10,428 bases of DNA from Willaertia magna (lineage: Eukaryota; Heterolobosea; Eutetramitea; Acrasida; Naegleriidae), in assembly GCA_902984215.1 (NCBI GenBank), contig CADWAF010000513.1:1-10428 (forward strand), read 5' to 3'. Shown here one piece after another: positions 1 through 7,613 of the stretch; position 1 is the first letter of the stretch, and each line of letters opens with the position of its first letter. The notes under the pieces are model-generated. The model was not told the DNA's origin. It worked only from the letters and a program-made list of their open reading frames with translations, and made no database searches. Position numbers and translations under genes: made by a program.

Positions 1-557
1 CAAATTATTGTTATTACCGTAAAAAAAATTGTAAAAAAACAAGCAAATAAAAATGGAATATATAAATTTAACATTTCATTACTAAATATTTGTAAAGTTC
101 TAAATTTAGATAAATATTTAAAATAAATAATTGATTGTAAAGACCAAGGTAATTTATCATTTAAATAAATTGAATAAAATTGAACGTAAAAAATTATTAA
201 AAAAAATAAAGAAAATATTCCCTTCGTTTTAAAAAACACAAAATTGAAAAACTTAAATATATTATTTTTAAACCTTTTTAAAAAATTATCTTCTTGTAAA
301 CTATTTTGTAAATTATTTGTCGAATTATTAAATTTTATATGATACATTAAATAAATTTCATAAAGAAAAGAAAAGATGAAATTTTCATAAAAAGTTAAAA
401 AGAATAATCTATTATGAAAGGTTTGAAATTGATTAAAGTGAATATTTTGTTCAACCTCTTCTTCTTCATTATTTCCGATAGTAGGATGATCATTACCGGC
501 TGTTAACCTCGTACTTGAATCTAAGGGCAAAAAATCTTCGTTCCTCTGTTGACTCAT
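1..557 (-). CDS. unrecognised multi-pass membrane protein, N-terminal part, cut by the left edge
   Basis: The frame is open from an ATG at 555-557 to the window edge, about 185 residues with no stop. It opens with a polar, acidic leader (MSQQRNEDFLPLD, then an EEEE run). Strongly hydrophobic stretches follow: one near residues 50-72 rich in F, L and Y, one containing GIFSLFFLIIFYVQF, and a last one at the edge containing IPFLFACFFTIFF. This suggests a multi-pass membrane protein with a cytosolic-type leader. The ATG is preceded by an A-rich stretch like the other starts here. A GTAATA close to the edge could be a splice donor, so the reading near base 1-18 may be intronic. The stop of the acyltransferase gene lies 113 bp upstream on the same strand. 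I do not recognise the family. The coding call rests on the long open frame, codon use like its neighbours and a sensible start. Confidence 0.7.
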   Translation of the reverse strand, partial: MSQQRNEDFLPLDSSTRLTAGNDHPTIGNNEEEEVEQNIHFNQFQTFHNRLFFLTFYENFIFSFLYEIYLMYHIKFNNSTNNLQNSLQEDNFLKRFKNNIFKFFNFVFFKTKGIFSLFFLIIFYVQFYSIYLNDKLPWSLQSIIYFKYLSKFRTLQIFSNEMLNLYIPFLFACFFTIFFTVITII

Positions 558-559
558 TT

Positions 560-569
560 TTTCGCGAAA
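560..569. promoter_or_regulatory. TTTCGCGAAA perfect palindrome just upstream of a start codon
   Basis: A perfect 10-bp palindrome with a CGCG core lies 2 bp upstream of the ATG of the leftmost gene, within its 113-bp upstream gap. CGCG is rare in this AT-rich sequence. It resembles E2F-type sites only loosely. Regulatory use is inference. Confidence 0.25.
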
Positions 570-670
570 TAAAATTTACAGCTTTTCAGCCTTTAAACAC
601 TTTGGCGTTCTTTTGGGGAATACGTAATATAAAAAAAATAAAGTTTTTTAATAACAAAAGGAATAACAAG

Positions 671-2077
671 TTATAGTTTAAATTTTTTCATGCAAGGCAA
701 TTCTATGTATGTATGAGGGAAATAGGATAGTATTAAGGAAAGAGTCACATTAATTAAGTATCCGATTGTTAAACATAAAGTTGGATTATTCATTATTAAA
801 CTTTCTATTGTTAATGATCCAAATAGTTCTTTTAATGTGACAGCCTCAAAATAAAACAAAAGGAAATGAAATAAATAATTGGAATAAGATAATTTGGAAA
901 TTATTTGGAAAACTTTTAAGGACAGTACATTTTTCAGTTTTTCAAATAAAACAAATCCCTTTTCAATAAAAAAACATAAAATAAATCCAAATATAGAAAT
1001 AGAAAATATAACATGCATAAAAGTTAAATAAAATACACTACTTAATATCCCCCACAATTTACCTTCATTGTTTATACATAATTCTTCCCACGGTTCTGAC
1101 AGACAAGGCAAACAAAAGAGTGCAAAAGATAACATAAAAAGAATAATTTGATATCTTCTTAATCTATTTAAATTATTTTCATTCAAAATAAAAGATAAAC
1201 CTATTCCTAAAGTAAATGGAAAAAATCTTGTAGTTGTTTTACTATATAAATTTATAAAAAACAGTTGAGTTTTCAAAATTTCTTCAAGTTGACTTGCAGA
1301 ATCCATAGCAATTTTCTGCCAAATATAAAATGGTTTTGGAAGTTTAACAAATTTCATTTGGTTCATACTATTATTAAATAATATTTGTTCTAACCTTAAT
1401 AATGACGATAAAAAGGCAGAAGCAACTATAAATCCTACAACCACCTTAAAATTGTTGATTTTAAACACTTTTTTAACTTTAAAGTAAATAAAATAGATGA
1501 AAGGTATTAACAAATAACATTGAAAATCAACACAAATACTCCAGGTTACTGGATATATTAAATAATCAAATCTTTTAAAGTTTTCAATAAATAAAAATGA
1601 TTGAATAAAAGAAAAATGTTCCATTGTACCACCTCTTTTCTTTTGTAAATCAAATTGACCTAAATATCCAATTACAATAACTAAATAATATAAAGGTGCA
1701 ATTCTAACAAATCTGTTCCAATAAAAACTAATTAAAATTTTCTTTAAAGACGTTTTGTTTATTTTTCTTTGATTAAGGTGATGGATAAAAGAATTCATTC
1801 CCAACAATCCAGATAAAATAAAAAAACCATCTACTGAGAAAATGGCATTCTTTATAAAATAAAAAATAATTTTTGTAATTAAATTATTTTCCTTTTTAAA
1901 AGTAGAACTTATTTGTTCTGTTTGTAAATTCATTGAAATGACTGATGTAAAGTAATGTAATAATAAAATCCATAAATGAAAAAGAGAACGAAATCCATTT
2001 ATAAATTTTATTGTTCTACTCTCTTCTTCTTGTCTTTCTATTGAATTGCAAGTAAAATCGCAAGAGACAGAATTCAT
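671..2077 (-). CDS. acyltransferase 3 / NRF-6-like multi-pass membrane protein
   Basis: An uninterrupted 468-residue frame starts at an ATG 68 bp from the divergent thioredoxin start. Near the N-terminus it has NGFRSLFHLWILLLHYF, matching the first segment of the acyltransferase 3 family, where the Arg (R30) and His (H41) are conserved and the His is thought to act in acyl transfer. Further on come SVDGFFILSGLL, NRFVRIAPLYYLVI and TWSICVDFQCYLLIPF, all characteristic of the NRF-6/OafA-type membrane acyltransferase core, and a C-terminal LSYSNYLFHFLLFYF. About ten hydrophobic segments are visible. The separate N-terminal NRF domain of the nematode proteins is absent. The family moves acyl groups onto sugars, lipids or other acceptors at membranes; the substrate here cannot be read. 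Length and motif order are complete, so it looks intact and without introns. Confidence 0.85.
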   Translation of the reverse strand: MNSVSCDFTCNSIERQEEESRTIKFINGFRSLFHLWILLLHYFTSVISMNLQTEQISSTFKKENNLITKIIFYFIKNAIFSVDGFFILSGLLGMNSFIHHLNQRKINKTSLKKILISFYWNRFVRIAPLYYLVIVIGYLGQFDLQKKRGGTMEHFSFIQSFLFIENFKRFDYLIYPVTWSICVDFQCYLLIPFIYFIYFKVKKVFKINNFKVVVGFIVASAFLSSLLRLEQILFNNSMNQMKFVKLPKPFYIWQKIAMDSASQLEEILKTQLFFINLYSKTTTRFFPFTLGIGLSFILNENNLNRLRRYQIILFMLSFALFCLPCLSEPWEELCINNEGKLWGILSSVFYLTFMHVIFSISIFGFILCFFIEKGFVLFEKLKNVLSLKVFQIISKLSYSNYLFHFLLFYFEAVTLKELFGSLTIESLIMNNPTLCLTIGYLINVTLSLILSYFPHTYIELPCMKKFKL

Positions 2078-2145
2078 TCTTTTTTTTACGCAATCTTAAG
2101 AGAAGCTTAGCATAGTGAACTGCGTCCAAAAACATTACAAAAAAA
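2078..2145. promoter_or_regulatory. 68-bp bidirectional gap between divergent acyltransferase and thioredoxin starts
   Basis: Both neighbouring start codons face outward from this stretch, so promoters and both leaders must fit in 68 bp or overlap the neighbouring coding sequence. It carries T-rich sequence at the acyltransferase side and an A-rich stretch before the thioredoxin ATG, with a locally GC-richer centre (TGAACTGCGTCC). No known element was recognised. Confidence 0.5.
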
Positions 2146-2749
2146 ATGAGCGGCAAAGTAATTGAGGTAAACACTTCTTCCCAATTTTCTACTTACATTC
2201 GTAAATCGGGATTGACAGTAGTTGATTTTTATGCTACTTGGGTAGGTAATAATAAAGAAATCAATAAGTACTTACAAAGTGTTTTAAAAGTGTGGACCAT
2301 GTATGCAAGCAAAACCAGCTTATGAAAGATTAGCATCTAAATATACGAATACAGTTTTCCTAAAAGTTGATGTAGATAAAGCAGGAGATATATCTCAACA
2401 AGAAGGTGTTAAAGCAATGCCAACTTTTAAATTTTATAAAAACGGATCTAAAATTGCAGAGGTTGTTGGTGCAGATATCGGAAAAGTAGAGTCTTATGTA
2501 AAACAATACGGAACAACTACTAGTTCAAGCTTTTCATCTGGAGGAAGAGTTTTAGGACATGAACCAGGTTATGGAAGTAATAATAATGCATCAGTGTCAT
2601 CTTCAAGGTCAGGATCGTCAGCCTTTAGCCTTTCCGATATGATAAAGAGCAAAATTGATCAAATCCCACCAAATCAAAGATTAGGTTATGTAGTAGCCTT
2701 TGTTGTAGCTGTATATATTTTACTTCGTTTAGTATTTTCATTAATTTAA
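2146..2749 (+). CDS. tail-anchored thioredoxin-domain protein (two exons: 2146-2241, 2291-2749)
   Basis: Spliced, this gives a 184-residue protein. Residues 1-105 are a thioredoxin fold: VVDFYATW at 25-32, the redox site WCGPC at 32-36 (nucleophile C33, resolving C36), KVDVDKAG at 57-64 and the cis-Pro loop AMPTFKFYKNG with P76. A Ser/Gly/Asn-rich linker follows (about 108-150). The last 22 residues from LGYVVAFVV onward form one hydrophobic span ending at the C-terminus, the layout of a tail-anchored protein. The thioredoxin domain would then face the cytosol, on an ER, outer mitochondrial or other membrane. There is no signal peptide. The intron falls between W32 and C33. I chose the ATG at 2146 because the first exon supplies the missing beta strand; the Met at 2303 lies after the active site. 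The next gene is convergent, 66 bp away. It could reduce disulfides in cytosolic or membrane partners. Confidence 0.93.
2242..2290 (+). other. intron in the thioredoxin gene, between W32 and CGPC
   Basis: This 49-nt intron begins GTAGGT, ends TTTTAAAAG, and is phase 0. Removing it joins DFYATW to CGPCMQAKP, which restores the canonical thioredoxin active site. Retaining it shifts the frame and gives an early stop. Confidence 0.93.
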
Positions 2750-2815
2750 AGTAATAGTGTAATTAAATTATTAAATTGTAAAAAGTAATGTAGTTTTATT
2801 GATTCTTCTTTTTTT

Positions 2816-3785
2816 CTAATTGATCTTCTTCTTGTTATCATTATTGCGGAAAGTTAATGTTGGGAAAAGAGGTAAGGTCTTGTGTAAAGAAGAGAAGTTG
2901 ATTTGGTATTCTTCTTCATTAACGGAAATAAAGAAAATTATTAAACAGATTCCAAACCAATAGATAAAGTCTATTTTTTAAGACACAGGTTAGTTTACAA
3001 ACATTCTAAAGGTTTAATTACTTACATGAAAATAAAATATTCCACAATGGATTTAAAAAAATCATCCAAAAAGAATTAAAGTTTTTAATGAAATATTTCT
3101 CTAAAAATAAAGTAATTAATGCAATAAATAAAATTGTTAAAGTTTTTGTAATAATTGGATAAATTAATCTTTTCTTTTTATTTGATTTTAATTGTGTATT
3201 ATAAATAATTAAAAAACTTGAACAAATAATTAATTTTATTAAAAATAAAATAAATAATAATTTTTCATTTAAATTATAAAATTCAACACTAAAACAAATA
3301 ATTAATAACATTAAAATAAATAAACTTTTATTTGAATCAAATAAACCATTAAATCTTAAAATTAAAACTTTTGTAATTGCTTTACGATCTTCATTACAAT
3401 TTTCCAATTCAAGTTGACCATCTTTTAAACTTTTAATATTTAAAATAAAATAAGTAATTAAATACGTAAAACAAGACAACATAATAAAACTTCTAAAAAT
3501 ATTTAAATAACCTAAAATATTAAATATCCCAATTAAAAAAATAAATAAATTAAATAAAATAAAACGATTTACAATATTTTCCTTTCTTGAATAAATTTTT
3601 AAAGCTCTATTATTTGGCTTAAAAGAAGTATAACTTTTTAAAAAAGGAAAAAATATATTATTGTAAAATAAATAGGAAATATAAAAGTAAATAAAGGAAG
3701 ATAAAAAATTTATAATTTCAATTTTGTTATTATTAAAATATTTTCTTTCAAATGTAAATAGAGAAATGAGAACGTTTTGGCATTG
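2816..3785 (-). CDS. unrecognised multi-pass membrane protein, 5' end unresolved (exons 3026-3785 at most, and 2816-2970)
   Basis: The frame is open from 3785 down to a splice donor at 3025. A 55-nt intron then leads to a last exon (TACTTTATC...) that adds 51 residues and ends at TAG. AATAAA lies about 16 nt past the stop (2795-2800). The product of at least about 300 residues has many hydrophobic spans: FLSSFIYFYISYLFY, RFILFNLFIFLIGIF, SLFILMLLIICF, LLFILFLIKLIIC and WFGICLIIFFISV. A charged loop (ELENCNEDRK) lies in the middle and the tail is basic (NNDNKKKIN). No start codon exists in frame upstream of the first spans. The first in-frame Met (3480-3482) would discard about 100 coding residues. 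An ATG at 3781-3783 is in another frame and stops after 11 codons. The family is unknown. See the finding on 3770-3785. Confidence 0.7.
2971..3025 (-). other. intron near the 3' end of the multispan membrane protein gene
   Basis: This 55-nt intron has donor GTAAGT, an internal AACTAAC branch-like sequence and acceptor AAAATAG. It is phase 1. Unspliced, the frame ends at a TAA inside the donor. Spliced, it reads on for 51 residues including another membrane-like span. Confidence 0.8.
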
Positions 3786-4498
3786 TTACCAACAATACAC
3801 TCAAATATAATTCCGATATCGAACATAAACTTCAAACCCATCACGGTATACTCCACGTCACTATAAACGATAATAACAACAAATCTTATTACAATAATAA
3901 TGACAACAATGATAATTTAGTTCAAACCATACCCTATTCACTAAATAAACATAAAAGATGGGAACTTTTAGATCATCATTCCAATAATAATCATATTGAA
4001 TTTGAAAAGGATGTAATTAATAATCGTCAATGTAGTAATATAAATATTAATAATAATAAGGAAGAAAATTTAACAAAAAAGGAACGTAAAGAAAAGAATA
4101 AATTAAATAAACAATTAAATTTTGAAAAACAATTAAATAAAAATAAATATCAATTAAAAAAAGAAAAGGAAGAATTAAAGAAAAGTAAAGAAAAGAATAC
4201 TATTGTCTTAAAAGAAAATAAAGAAGAACAAGATAATGAAATAAAAGTAAAAGTAAAAAAACAAACAAGAGATCCATACACCAGTTTTTCTTATTATTAT
4301 AGTAAATATAGTAATGTTGTAGATGAAAATGCAAAAGAAGGAGATGTTGAAATTTATTTACCACCAAATAGAGAAGAGATTTTTAAAAGAAATCAATTAA
4401 GAAATGGTGAATATAATTATGATAAAGAACGTTATGGTGATAATAAAGTAACTAAAACTACCAAAAAGGAAAAGTTTGTGGCAAGTATCTTTTTGTAA
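3770..4498 (+). CDS. unrecognised Lys/Glu/Asn-rich protein, start missing
   Basis: A 242-codon open frame contains no methionine at all and ends at TAA, so the start must lie elsewhere. Upstream, TGA at 3767-3769 closes the frame. An AG at 3769-3770 after a T-rich, then A-rich tract is a possible splice acceptor. Codon choice (GAA, AAA, TTA, AAT) matches the surrounding genes, which argues that this strand is coding. It opens with a mixed segment (IVTNNTLKYNSDIEHKLQ), then an Asn-rich stretch, then a long charged region of about 70 residues (KKERKEKNKLNKQL, KKEKEELKKSKEKN) likely to be helical or coiled coil. The more structured C-terminus contains TRDPYTSFSYYYSKYSNVV, DVEIYLPPNREEIFKRNQ and YDKERYGDNKV. 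I do not recognise the family. It converges on the calpain-like gene. AATAAA lies at 4511-4516. Confidence 0.6.
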   Translation, partial: ERFGIVTNNTLKYNSDIEHKLQTHHGILHVTINDNNNKSYYNNNDNNDNLVQTIPYSLNKHKRWELLDHHSNNNHIEFEKDVINNRQCSNININNNKEENLTKKERKEKNKLNKQLNFEKQLNKNKYQLKKEKEELKKSKEKNTIVLKENKEEQDNEIKVKVKKQTRDPYTSFSYYYSKYSNVVDENAKEGDVEIYLPPNREEIFKRNQLRNGEYNYDKERYGDNKVTKTTKKEKFVASIFL

Positions 4499-4575
4499 TT
4501 TAATTGTTGTAATAAATTTGCAACAAATTGTTGTATAATAATATTGTAATAAATTGTTGTAATAAATAACTTTAT
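4499..4575. repeat. TTGTTG/CAACAA repeats in a convergent 3' intergenic gap
   Basis: The 77 bp between two facing stop codons hold three near-copies of AATTGTTGTAATAAA (starting near 4502, 4526 and 4552). The sequence CAACAAATTGTTG at 4521-4533 is an almost perfect palindrome. The repeats also place AATAAA for the plus-strand gene. They could form hairpins at the 3' ends of both transcripts. Confidence 0.6.
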
Positions 4576-7294
4576 TTATTTTAAAGGTTCAAATACAATT
4601 TCATTTTCACTTTTCAATAAAACCGTAAAATTTGCAACAACAGAAAGTGGAGTAGCAACAATCAATAAATAACTAACACTCTTCTCTCTATTCATTTCAA
4701 TCTTACAATTAAATGATTGTTTCTTTGAATAATATTCTTTACCATTATTATTTGGAAATAAAACACAATCCTTTTCTTCCAATGGGAATAATACCGTTTG
4801 ATTTGTCCATTCTTTAAATTTATTTAAACTTATAATGTAAGGAAAGAATGGAGCGTTTAAACTGTCACATTCAATGGTGAAGTGTAGATGATTGGTGTTT
4901 AGAGTGGATGTTGATTTTGTTGGGAATGTTTTGATGTGGAATTTTGGATTGGAAATGAAGGTTGAAGTTTGTAAATGTGTACCGCAAACGTCTTTTCCGT
5001 TCCATTTACCGGTTACCGTATATTTATAGTAACCGAGTTTAGAGTTATCTATAATTGGATAGAAATCAATATATTTATAATCAGAATGTAGTTGTATAGA
5101 GAATTTTCCGTCAGTGTTGGGGTACCATCTACATACAATAACTGTAAAATAGTCAATGATTGTAGTATTTTCATTGTTATTATTGACAGATGAAGGTTGA
5201 GTGATTGGTGGTTTTGTAATTTCAAATTCAATCATATCTCTAGTTAATTTTGAGAAAGTTGAATGAGTGTAAATATCTTCTTTTTTAGGTAATTTAATTA
5301 ATTCAAATTTACCATTTTTAGGATAATTTAAATGTCTAATTACATAACAACCAATAGGATTAGCTTTCTTAACATCTTTAACATCATTTTCTAATAATTG
5401 ACAACTGATTTGTATTTTAATATTTTTTAAATTATTAATTTCATTCTTTGGATATTCAATTTTTAATAAAAATTGAGGATTATTACAAAATGTTTCTTTG
5501 TAATGTAGTTGACCACCTGCATTCCTAAATTTTAAATCATTCCATTCACAATAATTTGAAAAATATAAATTCTCTTGATCATTTAAAATATCCAATGTAT
5601 TTAAATTATTACAAATCTCTTTAGAATAACCATCCAATAAAAATAATTTACAAAAATAAATATTTTTAAAAAATGTTAAAACTTCATTTAAATCTAACCA
5701 AAATTCATTATTTAAAAATAAATTAATTAATTTTAATTCAATATTATTATTATTCTTTTTTAAATCTAAAATTATATATGGAATATTTTCCTTTAATAAA
5801 TTACTATTATTATTTAAATTATTTAAATCAAATTCCTTTTCATGACATTTTGAAATGACAATTAAATGTTTAAGTTTTAACATTTCTGTAATTTGTAAAA
5901 TAATTTCTTCTTTTGTTTTTTTTGTTAAATCTATACTACCAGTAAATCCACCTGTAAGATGTTCTAAACATTCACGAAAAGTATGATTAGTACCTTCTAA
6001 TAGTTCATAAGTACCATATAGTTTAGCATATGCTCTTTTTATATTGTTAGTATTTTTATTATTTTAATATTTTAATAAATATTTTAATTAGTTTTAATAA
6101 ATATAGTAAATTAAAAACTTACTTTTGTAATAAAACAACCCACAATTCATTAATAAATTTACTTTTTGTGAATAATGGAATTCCCACTTGTTGTTTACTA
6201 TTTGTATTTTCATCATCTACTAAAAATGGAATAAAATCATCAATAATTATATTTCTCCAAAATCCCTTCCAATAAAATTTAATTTGATAAATTCCATAAG
6301 GATTACCAAAATTAGAATATAAAGGTATAAATAAATATTTTATCCTTTTTGGTGAAAAATAACTTAGAATTGTAATTGCAAAAAAGAAATAATTATCAAA
6401 TAATTTTCCTTGAATAATATTTTTATAGTCAACTTGATGATCAATAAATATTTCAGTTAATTGATGATGTCCTTTACAAAATTCTTTTGGTCTTTTCCAT
6501 TGGATTTGTTTTAAATTTTGTATTCCTTTACGTTTACAAAAATTATCTATACTTTTTTTACTTATACTTGTTGTTTGATTGGATGGAAATTCTGTATCTG
6601 AAAATAATGTTTTATTTTCAATACAATTTTTTAATAAATTACCATATTTGGTTTGTGGAATAAATGTAACATTACAATCTATTTTTAATAAACATAATTA
6701 AAATAAATAAAATTAAAATAAATTAAAATAAATAATAAATTAAATTAAAATTAAAATAAACATACTTATTGTTCCAATTGAATTTAAAGTAATATTTAAA
6801 TCCGTTTTCATATAAGAATCTAAATATCTTACTTGAAATGCACTTCCACCAATTATATTTTCAGTTTTTTCTTCAACAATTTCAAATTCAATAACTGAAG
6901 AGATTTTATCATCAATTTCAAAGAAAAAGAAACAATTCCAGAATGGGTTAGTTGATTCTTTAATTACTGGTGTTGTTTGGAATTGTTCTTCTTCTGTTAA
7001 ACTACAAGTTGCTGTTGTATTTGTATCGTCATCATCTTCATTGTTGTTGACGCTGTCATTATTTATTGTTGTTGACAAAGTTGACAAGTTATGTTGATGT
7101 CTCACTCTAACTAAACAATAAGAATTAATTGGTTGTGTTGAAATATTATTTGCACTAATTAATTCCATCATTAAATAACCATTATTAAACTTTTTATAGT
7201 TTATTAATCCAGTAGATGCAGAGTCATCTTCAGAAGATTGGTCATTATGAATATTTGAAGGTGAAAGAAGATTATTTGTTGCGTTTTGCTGCAT
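4576..7294 (-). CDS. C2 plus pseudo-calpain plus two calpain domain III repeats (exons 6766-7294, 6123-6678, 4576-6034)
   Basis: The three exons join in frame to 847 residues. Residues about 31-176 resemble a C2 domain (GYLMMELISANNI, VIKESTNPFWNCFFFFEI) with an acidic Asn-rich loop, but lack the usual SDPY calcium-site Asp. Residues about 180-500 follow the calpain catalytic fold: YGNLLKNC, FSDTEFP, WKRPKEF, QGKLFDNYFFFA, GIYQIKFYWKGFWRNIIIDDFIP, AYAKLYGTYELLEG and LTGGFTG. The catalytic Cys of the family motif QGxLGDCW is Asn here (N272). The His motif is replaced (NIPYIIL, near 446), and the segment after the NPWG region is shortened. Two domain III (C2L) repeats follow: CEWNDLKFRNAGG with NNPQF, and GKWNGKDVCG with SNPKF. 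So it is a likely inactive, scaffold- or membrane-type calpain relative. I chose the ATG at 7292-7294; 12 nt upstream there is only a TTG. Confidence 0.9.
6035..6122 (-). other. second intron of the calpain-like gene
   Basis: This 88-nt intron has donor GTAAGT, a perfect TACTAAC branch sequence close to the 3' end, and acceptor AAAAAG. It is phase 2. Splicing joins VVLLQ to KAYAKLYGTYE, the contiguous order expected in calpains. Confidence 0.92.
6679..6765 (-). other. first intron of the calpain-like gene, AT repeat-rich
   Basis: This 87-nt intron has donor GTATGT and acceptor AAAATAG and is phase 1. Its body is almost only A and T, built of degenerate repeats of TTTTAATTTATT. Splicing joins LNSIGTI to NCNVTFIPQT in frame. 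Confidence 0.88.
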
Positions 7295-7613
7295 TTTTTT
7301 GGACAACTAATTTCCTTCGCATTAACCAATAAACATGTTTGTTTTTCAACTACTCACTGCTCAGTGCAAAACAAAGACTTGTCAAAAAAAATTTGTAGTA
7401 ACAATGTGAAAAGTAACATTTGAATGATAAATAAAGGATCTTTGAAATATTGGCTAGTGATAACCCTGAAAGGATTCTAGTTCAGAATTAGTAATCATAC
7501 ATTCTCCTCATTCATAACCAATACATTAATAATCAACGCCTCTATTAGTTCACCTTATAAAATAATTAACTCCTTAGATTTCTCAAAAAATCGCTATTTA
7601 CATTTATTATTTC
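7295..7613. other. 319-bp gap between the calpain-like start and the phosphatase stop
   Basis: It holds the promoter side of the calpain-like gene and the 3' end of the phosphatase gene, both on the minus strand. AATAAA for the phosphatase (minus strand, 7603-7608) lies 5 nt past its stop. A small CACTG-CT-CAGTG inverted repeat lies near 7346. No coding frame or RNA gene was recognised. Confidence 0.6.

Noticed and set aside
2303..2305. Start of the thioredoxin at the Met at 2303
   Set aside because: It lies directly after CGPC and would lose the active site; the upstream exon restores a full domain.
3710..3841. Minus-strand 43-residue frame beginning MGLKFMFD as the start of the multispan membrane gene
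   Set aside because: It is antisense to the plus-strand coding frame, ends at TAA in a different frame from the membrane protein, and no splice joins them in phase.
5049..5231. Minus-strand 60-residue frame inside the calpain-like gene
   Set aside because: It is an out-of-frame shadow of the domain III coding exon.
6679..6765. AT repeat as a satellite or CRISPR-like array
   Set aside because: The units are degenerate, made only of A and T, and lie inside a well-supported intron.
7292..7306. Longer N-terminus for the calpain-like protein starting at 7306
   Set aside because: The codon at 7304-7306 is TTG, not ATG; the ATG four codons downstream at 7292-7294 sits in an A-rich context and is preferred.
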